From contig SOJY01000074.1 in NCBI GenBank assembly GCA_004376385.1, forward strand, positions 1 through 5,251: DNA of 5,251 nucleotides, read 5' to 3'. Both the position numbers and the translations under genes were made by a program. This document shows positions 1 through 4,318 of this stretch, piece after piece. The notes below the pieces were generated by a model. It did no database searches. It had not been told where the DNA came from and saw only the letters and a list, made by a program, of their open reading frames with translations. The stretch's first letter is position 1. Each line of letters begins with the position of its first letter. The stretch is from Candidatus Bathyarchaeum sp. (GTDB lineage: Archaea > Thermoproteota > Bathyarchaeia > Bathyarchaeales > Bathyarchaeaceae).

Positions 1-78
1 ACAAAATATGATGCAACCACTTTTAGAATTTGCTTACATATTAGGAGACTAATAAAAGAAGATTGTTGAAAACAGTAC

Positions 79-127
79 TTTTTCAGGAAAAACCGTATTC
101 GCCACAAAAATCTCGAAGTTTTTTCTA
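79..127 (-). terminator. T-rich stretch behind the ribbon-helix-helix gene
   Basis: Read on the minus strand, the DNA just after the stop codon at 128 contains several runs of five or more T (for example opposite A106-A110 and A88-A92), plus a weak AT hairpin (T79-T83 facing A88-A92). Archaeal transcription often ends at T-runs without a strong hairpin, so this is a plausible end for the regulator transcript. Nothing else in positions 1-127 could be supported: two short plus-strand frames run in from the left edge and stop within 70 bases, but neither is recognisable. Confidence 0.3.
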
Positions 128-274
128 TTAGCGTTTAGCCCATAATTCTTTCTTCAGCATGTCTCTTACAGCTGCGCGAATGGCGGCGCTTCGGCTCGGA
201 TACATTCCTGACCTCACTAGTTCGTCAAGTCCTGTCAAATAAGCTTCTGGAAGAAGAACCGTTACAAGCTTCAT
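128..274 (-). CDS. Small ribbon-helix-helix (CopG/Arc-type) DNA-binding regulator
   Basis: This 48-residue protein has the layout of a ribbon-helix-helix repressor. Residues 1-8 (MKLVTVLL) form the short beta strand that would lie in the DNA groove. Residues 9-22 (PEAYLTGLDELVRS) fit helix A. After the turn GMYPSRS, residues 30-45 (AAIRAAVRDMLKKELW) fit helix B; the turn plus 'SRSAAIRAAVRDML' is very typical of archaeal CopG-like proteins. Such proteins act as dimers and usually repress their own promoter or a toxin-antitoxin operon. The ATG at 272-274 is chosen because a GGTGG Shine-Dalgarno (opposite 282-286) lies 7 nt upstream and the beta strand begins at once. No toxin gene follows within the 127 bases left in the window. 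Its target is unknown, apart from a palindrome in its own promoter region. The fold is clear from sequence; the regulatory role is inferred from the family. Confidence 0.85.
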   Translation of the reverse strand: MKLVTVLLPEAYLTGLDELVRSGMYPSRSAAIRAAVRDMLKKELWAKR

Positions 275-294
275 TCACGTTCCACCTTAGTACC

Positions 295-304
295 TAACAT
301 GTTA
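295..304. promoter_or_regulatory. Palindrome in the regulator promoter, candidate operator
   Basis: TAACATGTTA is a perfect 10-bp palindrome lying between the TATA-like elements and the Shine-Dalgarno of the ribbon-helix-helix gene, where the transcript start is expected. Ribbon-helix-helix repressors typically bind short palindromes like this, so autoregulation is a reasonable inference. No second copy was seen in the window. Confidence 0.35.
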
Positions 305-308
305 ACGA

Positions 309-330
309 GCTAATATGCAACTATATCCTT
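309..330 (-). promoter_or_regulatory. TATA-like promoter elements for the ribbon-helix-helix gene
   Basis: On the minus strand two AT-rich boxes, AAGGATATAG (opposite 321-330) and GCATATTAGC (opposite 309-318), lie about 40-50 nt upstream of the ATG. With the usual spacing of about 26 nt from TATA centre to transcript start, they predict starts near 298 and 288. Either gives a short leader that still contains the GGTGG ribosome-binding site. Which box is used cannot be told from sequence. Confidence 0.4.
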
Positions 331-428
331 AATAGAGTTTACCTTGCACAAACCCGCAGTAACTTTCGTTGTTATAACCTATTTGAACCTGCTAATCACC
401 AGACTGTTCTAGCCTTAGGTCGTGCAGA

Positions 429-575
429 TTAACTTCGAGAATTATGTCGAAAACGTTTGACTCCTGCATATCCTATTAAAGCTGTAACCCTGCTAAGGAA
501 ACCCGCAATAGTGCCAAAAGGAAGTTCAGGAACCACAAAAAACCCTAACGAGCAACAATCAGAGTAACTGATCTG
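429..575 (-). pseudogene. Orphan PEF-CTERM-like C-terminal anchor tail (gene remnant)
   Basis: An open stretch of 48 sense codons ends in TAA at 429-431. From a GTG at 534-536 it reads VVPELPFGTIAGF, then LSRVTALIGYAGV, then the basic end KRFRHNSRS. The order of a V-P-E-hydrophobic-P-hydrophobic-G motif, a hydrophobic segment of about 18 residues, and an Arg/Lys-rich end is the layout of archaeal PEF/PEFG-CTERM sorting tails found at the end of secreted surface proteins. Here there is no signal peptide or extracellular domain ahead of it. Going upstream in the same frame, the next stop is the amber codon of the zinc-ribbon gene at 576-578. An Arg sits inside the hydrophobic segment, which suggests decay. 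I therefore read it as the remnant of a lost surface-protein gene. Alternatives are a 35-aa membrane microprotein started at the GTG, or coincidence. Confidence 0.45.
537..572 (-). terminator. Hairpin plus T6 behind the zinc-ribbon gene
   Basis: Just past the stop of the zinc-ribbon gene, ATCAG (558-562) and CTGAT (568-572) form a 5-bp stem with a 5-nt loop. About 15 nt further along the minus strand is a run of six T (opposite A537-A542). This is a plausible but weak terminator. If it works, the anchor-tail stretch beyond it would be poorly transcribed. Confidence 0.3.
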
Positions 576-686
576 CTATGTCCTTGATGTGCGGTTATAG
601 TGACAGCTTGGGCACGAAAAGAACACTTGCTTTTTTCCCTTTAGTTTTCGCGCAATCATCTCGGTTCCGCATCTTGGACATTCCAT
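576..686 (-). CDS. 36-residue zinc-ribbon protein (two CxxC knuckles)
   Basis: The protein starts MECPRCGTEM and ends SCPSCHYNRTSRT. Two knuckles, C3-P-R-C6 and C25-P-S-C28, are separated by 18 residues with a basic, beta-strand-like linker (ARKLKGKKQVFF). This is the rubredoxin/zinc-ribbon plan seen in small archaeal proteins and in transcription-factor-S or RNA-polymerase-subunit zinc ribbons. The four cysteines would bind one zinc ion. The ATG at 684-686 is the only usual start after an in-frame TGA seven codons upstream. It has GAGGA about 10 nt upstream and also a TATA-like TAAAATA about 26 nt upstream, so the gene could be read leaderless. The open frame on the opposite strand across this region has no recognisable protein signature. 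The metal-binding fold is well supported; the function (nucleic-acid or protein binding) is unknown. It is too short for most gene callers. Confidence 0.7.
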   Translation of the reverse strand: MECPRCGTEMIARKLKGKKQVFFSCPSCHYNRTSRT

Positions 687-705
687 ACCAATGCAATCCT
701 CAAAT

Positions 706-718
706 CAGTATTTTATGT
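706..718 (-). promoter_or_regulatory. TATA-like box for the zinc-ribbon gene
   Basis: The minus strand reads ACATAAAATACTG here. Its centre (about 712) is 26 nt before the ATG at 686, which predicts an essentially leaderless mRNA. A second, stronger AT box (GATATATATTATG, opposite 754-766) would instead give a leader of about 48 nt. Confidence 0.4.
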
Positions 719-814
719 TTTTCTCTAAATCCTTACCTGTTTGCAATCAGCCACATAATATATATCTGTTTCATCCTGAACTGACAAAGACGTCAATGAC
801 AGCCTATCGCACGA

Positions 815-828
815 AGTTATAAAAAATG
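815..828 (+). promoter_or_regulatory. Strong distal TATA-like box upstream of the DUF365-guaA-B pair
   Basis: AGTTATAAAAAATG matches an archaeal TATA element with an A-run. It would start transcription near 846, giving the downstream gene a leader of about 100 nt, or starting a separate short RNA. No coding frame begins nearby. The gap between 687 and 945 otherwise holds only the promoter elements listed here and the inverted repeat at 857-898. Confidence 0.35.
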
Positions 829-856
829 TGAAAACAACACTGGTTTGAAATCAAGA

Positions 857-898
857 TATCCTTTCTATTCTTCTCGGTCTGTTTTGCTTATAAGGATA
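857..898. repeat. 7-bp inverted repeat with one arm overlapping a TATA box
   Basis: TATCCTT at 857-863 is repeated inverted as AAGGATA at 892-898, with 28 bases between the arms. The right arm overlaps the proximal TATA box of the DUF365-guaA-B pair. It could be a regulator site or, if transcription starts at the distal box, a leader hairpin. Confidence 0.3.
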
Positions 899-915
899 AA
901 GAACGTAAATAATAC
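887..915 (+). promoter_or_regulatory. Proximal promoter of the DUF365-guaA-B pair
   Basis: CTTATAAG (887-894) is a palindromic TATA box that would start transcription near 916, giving a leader of about 30 nt. A second AT box, GTAAATAATAC (905-915), predicts a start near 935. Both place the weak Shine-Dalgarno region (AGGACGTGA, 931-939) in or next to the leader of the TTG-started gene. Confidence 0.45.
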
Positions 916-945
916 ACAACAAATTCAGACAGGACGTGAAGAAAG

Positions 946-1401
946 TTGAAACGTTACGCTTTCGTTGTCTTGAGTCTAGAAAAATTTTGGAAACGAATGT
1001 GCAGCCAAAACCGAGCAGACAAACCTGTCCACGCCTTTGTTCGCAGAGGCATAGTGGGTCCCAAAAACGCGAAGCAACTATTCTTCTACGTGACGCATCC
1101 CCGAAAAGACATCCAAGGGTATGCAGATTTTATTGAACGAGTCACCGGAGACGCCAAAGACCTCTGGGAATCTCTTGGACACGAATCTTTGCTAAGCTCA
1201 TATGACGAATATCAAGATTTTCTGCAGGGAAGAAAAAAAGCCACCTTCATCCGATTCAGAAACCTAAAGGAACTCCCAAACCCCGTCACAACAAAAGCAA
1301 TGGCGCAAATCATCGGAAAAGAAAGAATGCCCCAAATGGGTATGTACATAACAGAAAAAATGGCACAGCAACTAATATCAGAGGGGGGTGCAGAAACTTG
1401 A
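946..1401 (+). CDS. DUF365-like predicted RNA-binding protein (PUA/ASCH-like fold)
   Basis: This 151-residue protein resembles the archaeal DUF365 family, thought to have a PUA/ASCH-like beta barrel that binds RNA. Matching features in order are PVHAFVRR (27-34), a K-x-LFFYVTH strand (43-51), DIQGYADFIERVTG (55-68), the LWESLGHESLLSSYDEYQ stretch (73-90), then a basic loop leading into ATFIRFRNLKEL (99-110), and a final IGKERMPQMGMYIT (123-136). A 'G-D/H-x-S-F/L-L-x-x-x-E' segment followed by a basic 'F-x-x-F/L-x-x-L' strand is what I recall of that family. The TTG start follows a weak AGGACGTGA site; the GTG at 936 is in another frame. The gene overlaps the next one by four bases, so the two are probably translationally coupled. 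The actual RNA target is unknown. Assignment is from pattern memory, not a search. Confidence 0.65.
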   Translation: MKRYAFVVLSLEKFWKRMCSQNRADKPVHAFVRRGIVGPKNAKQLFFYVTHPRKDIQGYADFIERVTGDAKDLWESLGHESLLSSYDEYQDFLQGRKKATFIRFRNLKELPNPVTTKAMAQIIGKERMPQMGMYITEKMAQQLISEGGAET

Positions 1402-2600
1402 AGGAATTTGATCCGGAAAGCTTTGTGGAACAGCAGACAAAAGCCATCAAGAAAGCTGTCGGAGGAGAACAAGCCCTCATAGCAGTTTCAGGCGGCGTAG
1501 ACAGCACAACATGCGCTGTACTCAGCCACCGTGCCATGGGAGAGAATCTTCTCTGCGTTATCATTGACACAGCCTTCATGCGAGAAGGAGAACCTGAAAG
1601 AGTTGCACATATCTTGTCTCTGCCTCCCCTGAACTTGCCGATGAAAGTGCTGAAGGTTCAGGAACGTTTCTTAAGAGAAATGAAAGGGCTACGTGATGCT
1701 GAAGAGAAGCGTAAAAAGTTCAGAGAAACCTTCTACAGGGTCTTGAGCGAAACCGCTGAAAATGAGGACTGTCGATTTTTGGTTCAGGGAACTATCCAAG
1801 CGGACATCGTTGAAACAAAGGGAGGCGTCAAAACTCAACACAACGTCTTAGCTCAGATAGGAATAAGCCCCAAAGAACTCTACGGATTCCAAGTCATAGA
1901 ACCTGTTGTCTCTCTCTATAAGGAGGAAGTCCGAAAGGTAGCTAGATACTTGAAAATTCCCGAAGCCCTCTCTGAAAGGCAGCCTTTTCCCGGTCCTGGA
2001 CTATCTGTACGGGTAGTTGGAGAAATCAGGAAAGACAAGCTGGAGACACTTAAGAAAGCCACCGCCATAGCTGAACAAAAATTTGCCAGACATAGTCCCA
2101 GCCAGTACTTCGCGGCTATTATTGACAACGTGGAAAAGCCGCCAGACCACTTTTTAGTACACATACAGGAAGTGGCGACTAGATTCCTTAGGGTTCCAAA
2201 ACGGCATCTCCATGTGAAGGTGTTTGAGGACAAGGCTACTGGCGTGGAGGGAGGCAAACGACGCTACGGAGAGATTGCTGCTATTACTGCTCGAACTCCT
2301 GACCGTCAAGTTCATCAAGCGCCAATCAAGGATCTGGTAACTCTTCAAATAAAGATTATAACAGAAAATCCCCAATTCACAAGAATATTGTACACCATTA
2401 AAGAGACATCCGAGAAACAACCCTATGTGATTTCTCTTCGAGCTATCCAAACCCGCGACTTCTTGACTGCTGAAGTATCTCAGATTCCTTGGACGACTCT
2501 CTCTGAAACGGCTGAGACGATTCTGGAGAACTGTCCCAATGTTTCCAGCGTATACTACGATGTGACAACGAAGCCTCCTGCAACCATTGAGATGGAGTGA
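1398..2600 (+). CDS. guaAB: GMP synthase subunit B (ATP-pyrophosphatase subunit), with an enlarged C-terminal domain
   Basis: The enzyme activates XMP with ATP and aminates it to GMP, the last step of de novo GMP synthesis, using ammonia from a separate glutaminase subunit (GuaA-A) not encoded in this window. The N-type ATP-pyrophosphatase P-loop SGGVDS is at 31-36, QGTIQADIVET at 130-140, QHNV at 147-150, the hallmark FPGPGLSVRVVGE at 197-209, and the C-terminal YYDVTTKPPATIE at 386-398, which contacts XMP in the dimer. The GATase domain is absent, as in archaea generally. At 400 residues it is longer than the roughly 310 of many archaeal and bacterial equivalents: about 107 residues lie between QYFA (236-239) and LRAI (347-350), where the short form has about 25. 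The catalytic parts flanking this insert are intact. The TTG start has a strong GAGGGGGG site 7 nt upstream inside the preceding gene and overlaps its stop (TTGA). Confidence 0.95.
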   Translation: MKEFDPESFVEQQTKAIKKAVGGEQALIAVSGGVDSTTCAVLSHRAMGENLLCVIIDTAFMREGEPERVAHILSLPPLNLPMKVLKVQERFLREMKGLRDAEEKRKKFRETFYRVLSETAENEDCRFLVQGTIQADIVETKGGVKTQHNVLAQIGISPKELYGFQVIEPVVSLYKEEVRKVARYLKIPEALSERQPFPGPGLSVRVVGEIRKDKLETLKKATAIAEQKFARHSPSQYFAAIIDNVEKPPDHFLVHIQEVATRFLRVPKRHLHVKVFEDKATGVEGGKRRYGEIAAITARTPDRQVHQAPIKDLVTLQIKIITENPQFTRILYTIKETSEKQPYVISLRAIQTRDFLTAEVSQIPWTTLSETAETILENCPNVSSVYYDVTTKPPATIEME

Positions 2601-2616
2601 GTGTCTTCTAGTTAAG

Positions 2617-2629
2617 AAATGTATAAAGG
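2617..2629 (+). promoter_or_regulatory. TATA promoter of the arcadin-1-like gene
   Basis: AAATGTATAAAGG contains a good TATA element (TATAAAG, 2622-2628) with purine-rich bases ahead as in a BRE. Its centre is about 32 nt before the GTG at 2657, predicting transcription from about 2651 and a leader of only about 6 nt. No Shine-Dalgarno precedes the GTG, consistent with leaderless translation. Confidence 0.55.
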
Positions 2630-2656
2630 CTTCTGGGCGTCTATTGGTTAGCTGGA

Positions 2657-2995
2657 GTGATTTATGTGACACGCGTCAGGGTTCAGAAGATTGAATCTAT
2701 AAAGGATCCTGAAGGTAACCTTGGTAAGCGTATCGAGCTGATTGAGGATCGGGTGATTCCTAGGTTCGCTGTTAGACCTGCAACAGAAGAGGCACGAATG
2801 GTTCAAGAAGTTATGAGGACTCTGCAGCAGCAGCTTCCAGTACTTGCTACACAAAGAACACAGTTTGCTCTCCCGAAAATGATCTTGTTTCTCACTGAGA
2901 ACGAATATGAAAAGCTTGGCATCAACTTCGATGTAAATCAGCTCTACGAGCTAGACCTATCAGGGCAATCCATCAGCTTCAAACGAGCACCTTAA
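2657..2995 (+). CDS. Arcadin-1-like small protein (tentative), otherwise archaeal conserved hypothetical
   Basis: This 112-residue soluble protein has no signal peptide or membrane segment. It begins with beta-strand-like VTRVRVQKIES, then DPEGNLGKRIELIE (18-31), a central helix with a Gln run (MVQEVMRTLQQQL, about 48-60), and a C-terminal half PKMILFLTENEYEKLGI (73-89) followed by VNQLYELDLSGQSISFK. The 'DPxGNxGKxIE' start and 'KM-hydrophobic-LTExEYExLGI' half recall arcadin-1, an accessory protein of the crenactin cytoskeleton in some Thermoproteota; this is a recollection I cannot verify. No crenactin or other arcadin gene is in view. It is separated from the GMP synthase gene by 56 bases that contain its own promoter. 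The GTG at 2657 is preferred for its spacing from the TATA box; the next GTG (2666) would cost only three residues. Confidence 0.45.
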   Translation: MIYVTRVRVQKIESIKDPEGNLGKRIELIEDRVIPRFAVRPATEEARMVQEVMRTLQQQLPVLATQRTQFALPKMILFLTENEYEKLGINFDVNQLYELDLSGQSISFKRAP

Positions 2996-3081
2996 CCAAA
3001 AAATACGTTTTATCCAACCTTTTGATCTTCTCATTCCACTTGTCAACTATTGTGTAGATAGCTGCTGGTCGATGAGAAAAC

Positions 3082-3369
3082 ATGAATGTTAGAGCCCATG
3101 TCTTCGTAAGCGGGAGGGTCCAAGGCATCTTCTTTAGGATGGAGACCCGTTACGAAGCCATGAAACAGAACATTGTAGGTTGGGTTCGAAACACATCTGA
3201 CGGTAGAGTTGAAGCAATCTTTGAGGGGGAGCGAGAAAATGTGGAACGGCTGATTGACTTTTGCAAAAGTGGGCCTCCAGACGCCCGAGTTACAAAAATA
3301 GACGTGCAATGGAAAGAATACACCGGAGAGTTCAAAGCCTTCAAAATACGGAGAACCGCCATCCTCTGA
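3082..3369 (+). CDS. acyP: Acylphosphatase
   Basis: This cytosolic enzyme hydrolyses acyl phosphates such as acetyl phosphate or carbamoyl phosphate to a carboxylate and phosphate. The 95-residue protein is the normal family length and keeps both signatures: VSGRVQGIFFR (9-19), the phosphate-binding loop with catalytic Arg19, and GWVRNTSDGRVEA (33-45), in which Asn37 orients the attacking water. The ferredoxin-like alpha/beta sandwich continues through the helix ENVERLIDFCKSGPPDARV and the last strand FKAFKIRR. The ATG start has a weak GATGAG site 5 nt upstream. No convincing TATA box lies at the right distance, so it may be cotranscribed with the preceding arcadin-1-like gene, 86 bases upstream. 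The family assignment is secure; the physiological substrate in archaea is not settled. Confidence 0.95.
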   Translation: MNVRAHVFVSGRVQGIFFRMETRYEAMKQNIVGWVRNTSDGRVEAIFEGERENVERLIDFCKSGPPDARVTKIDVQWKEYTGEFKAFKIRRTAIL

Positions 3370-3370
3370 C

Positions 3371-3407
3371 GTTCTTTAATTTTTAAGAACCGTTCTCCTT
3401 CCTTTTT
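3371..3407 (+). terminator. Inverted repeat and T-runs after acylphosphatase
   Basis: GTTCTT (3371-3376) and AAGAAC (3385-3390) form a 6-bp stem around a T-rich loop directly after the stop codon. T-rich DNA ending in T5 (3403-3407) follows. This is a likely transcription end for acyP, shielding the RNA candidate beyond it. Confidence 0.5.
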
Positions 3408-3428
3408 GGGTGTGATATTAAACTAGAA

Positions 3429-3437
3429 TTAAAAGGA
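3429..3437 (-). terminator. T-run ending the minus-strand RNA candidate
   Basis: On the minus strand the closing stem of the RNA candidate is followed at once by TCCTTTTAA. A short T-run placed right behind a GC-rich stem is a plausible archaeal stop signal. Confidence 0.35.
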
Positions 3438-3549
3438 GGATGGGGGACTTGATGCATGCGCGCATATGCACCGTCGATCGCTCAAGGAGAGGGTATATCT
3501 CTTGGCGAATGGAGAATAGGGGTATTTTCTCTGCGTCCCCTCACCATCC
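3438..3549 (-). ncRNA. Candidate structured RNA with a four-way junction
   Basis: The 112 bases are about 54% GC by hand count, inside strongly AT-rich surroundings. The ends pair: GGATGG (3438-3443) with CCATCC (3544-3549) and GGGAC (3444-3448) with GTCCC (3535-3539), 11 bp with one 4-nt bulge. Three hairpins lie inside: TGCAT/ATGCA (3453-3457, 3466-3470); a 10-bp stem with two single-base bulges (3479-3490 with 3498-3507, loop 3491-3497); and GAGAATA/TATTTTCTC (3512-3518, 3523-3531, loop of four). Together they make a four-way junction. The minus strand is favoured because a TATA box lies about 26 nt before the stem and a T-run lies just after it. I could not match it to 5S, SRP, RNase P, tRNA, C/D or H/ACA RNAs. 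The pairings are seen in the sequence; transcription is inferred. On the plus strand it would lack a T-run at its 3' end. Confidence 0.55.
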
Positions 3550-3570
3550 ATCATGAGCGACAAAAAGCAG

Positions 3571-3584
3571 CATATAATATAAAG
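3571..3584 (-). promoter_or_regulatory. TATA box for the structured RNA candidate
   Basis: The minus strand reads CTTTATATTATATG. Its centre (about 3577) is 26-27 nt before 3550-3551, so transcription would begin right at the first base of the closing stem of the RNA candidate. The surroundings are generally AT-rich, so chance matches are possible. Confidence 0.45.
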
Positions 3585-3691
3585 TTATTGTAAATAAAAT
3601 ATGTATTTCAAATTTTTTCTGTTTGACGGCTTTTGATTTTTCCCTGACGTTTTCGTATATGGGTTGTCTTTTTTCAATTCTGCTTGCGCTT

Positions 3692-4231
3692 TTAGTTTGG
3701 CTGTTGTTCGTTGATGTTTTCACGATTCTGTTTTTCTAGTTTAATCGCTGTTATATATTCTGTAAATGTTAAATTCTTTTGTTTTGAATAGTGTTTGACT
3801 GTGTAGCCAACTTTCTTGAAGAGGCATTTCATTATTTGGATCTCAAGTATTTTGGATCCGTTTCCGAATATTCTTTCGATGGCATCGATGAACTCTTCAA
3901 TTCTGTATGGAATGTCCAGCCTGTTCATCTTGAAGGTTTTTTCTAAATAAAAATAAACTACCTGTTTCGACGATTCTCCGAGCAAAGAGAGCCCTTCATC
4001 TATTGCTTCCATCAAAAGTTCTTCAAAGTCCATTGTTCTCTTTTCAGCCTTGATTCTCGGACTGTGATCCTTTTTTCTTTTTTTTGTCCCGTAACTCTCT
4101 GTTTCTGTTCCAGAGTTTCTTTTTTGTGATTTTGTGGAAAATGGGTGTAGATATGTTTTGTATAGGTACCAATTTGTTGTGAATACTCGCATTGTTTTTT
4201 CCTCTTTTGTTTTTATGTTCAATTGTTCCAT
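3692..4231 (-). CDS. NitrOD5-like domain protein with a basic N-terminal extension
   Basis: Residues 67-142 of 179 match the style of the archaeal NitrOD5 domain, a helical output module I recall from Nitrosopumilus and relatives: an acidic first helix (MEAIDEGLSLLGESSKQ), then VVYFYLEKTF, DIPYRIEEFIDAIERIFG, and GSKILEIQIMKCLFKK. That domain is found alone or attached to signalling proteins and may sense or relay signals; its biochemistry is not known to me. Residues 1-66 are Lys/Arg/Ser/Thr-rich and look disordered, and the end (KLEKQNRENINEQQPN) is polar. The ATG at 4229-4231 is chosen because TATA boxes just upstream predict a leaderless or near-leaderless mRNA. A start at Met67 (4031-4033), giving the bare domain of 113 residues, is the main alternative. 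Composition is more AT-rich than the neighbouring genes. Confidence 0.7.
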   Translation of the reverse strand: MEQLNIKTKEEKTMRVFTTNWYLYKTYLHPFSTKSQKRNSGTETESYGTKKRKKDHSPRIKAEKRTMDFEELLMEAIDEGLSLLGESSKQVVYFYLEKTFKMNRLDIPYRIEEFIDAIERIFGNGSKILEIQIMKCLFKKVGYTVKHYSKQKNLTFTEYITAIKLEKQNRENINEQQPN

Positions 4232-4246
4232 TGTTCTACGCTAAAA

Positions 4247-4275
4247 CATATTATATCTTATTGCTTAATATATCC
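4247..4275 (-). promoter_or_regulatory. Promoter of the NitrOD5-like gene
   Basis: On the minus strand AAGATATAATATG (opposite 4247-4259) is centred about 23 nt from the ATG, predicting transcription at or next to the start codon. A second box, GGATATATTA (opposite 4266-4275), would start near 4244, leaving a leader of about 13 nt. Both support the longer start of the gene. Confidence 0.5.
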
Positions 4276-4318
4276 TATTTCATTCGGTAATATGTTCCAA
4301 AAATCGATATATGTCCAC

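Noticed and set aside
1..127. Possible ends of an upstream gene on the plus strand, or an open frame running off the left edge on the minus strand
   Set aside because: The frames are short, unrecognisable and mutually exclusive, and nothing supports one over another.
380..410. Minus-strand GGTTCAAAT resembling a tRNA T-loop
   Set aside because: The flanking bases do not form a T-stem, and no acceptor, D or anticodon arms could be found around it.
578..784. 68-codon plus-strand open frame
   Set aside because: It lies opposite the zinc-ribbon gene and its promoter, has no ribosome-binding site or recognisable domain, and reads as random sequence. The minus strand gives the meaningful CxxC protein.
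691..825. 44-codon plus-strand frame starting ATGCAATCC
   Set aside because: There is no Shine-Dalgarno and no TATA box at a useful distance, the composition looks random, and it overlaps promoter elements.
936..1136. 66-codon frame starting at GTG 936
   Set aside because: It is a shadow of the DUF365-like gene in another frame, with low-complexity basic residues and no family resemblance.
3438..3549. Reading the structured island as 5S rRNA, C/D or H/ACA guide RNA
   Set aside because: None of the conserved 5S loops, no proper C and D boxes, no terminal ACA, and no tandem G-A pairs of a kink-turn at the bulge were seen.
3541..3723. 60-codon minus-strand frame with a hydrophobic C-terminal stretch
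   Set aside because: It overlaps the end of the NitrOD5-like gene in another frame, contains the TATA box of the RNA candidate and ends inside that RNA. No good ribosome-binding site was seen. A small membrane protein cannot be fully excluded.
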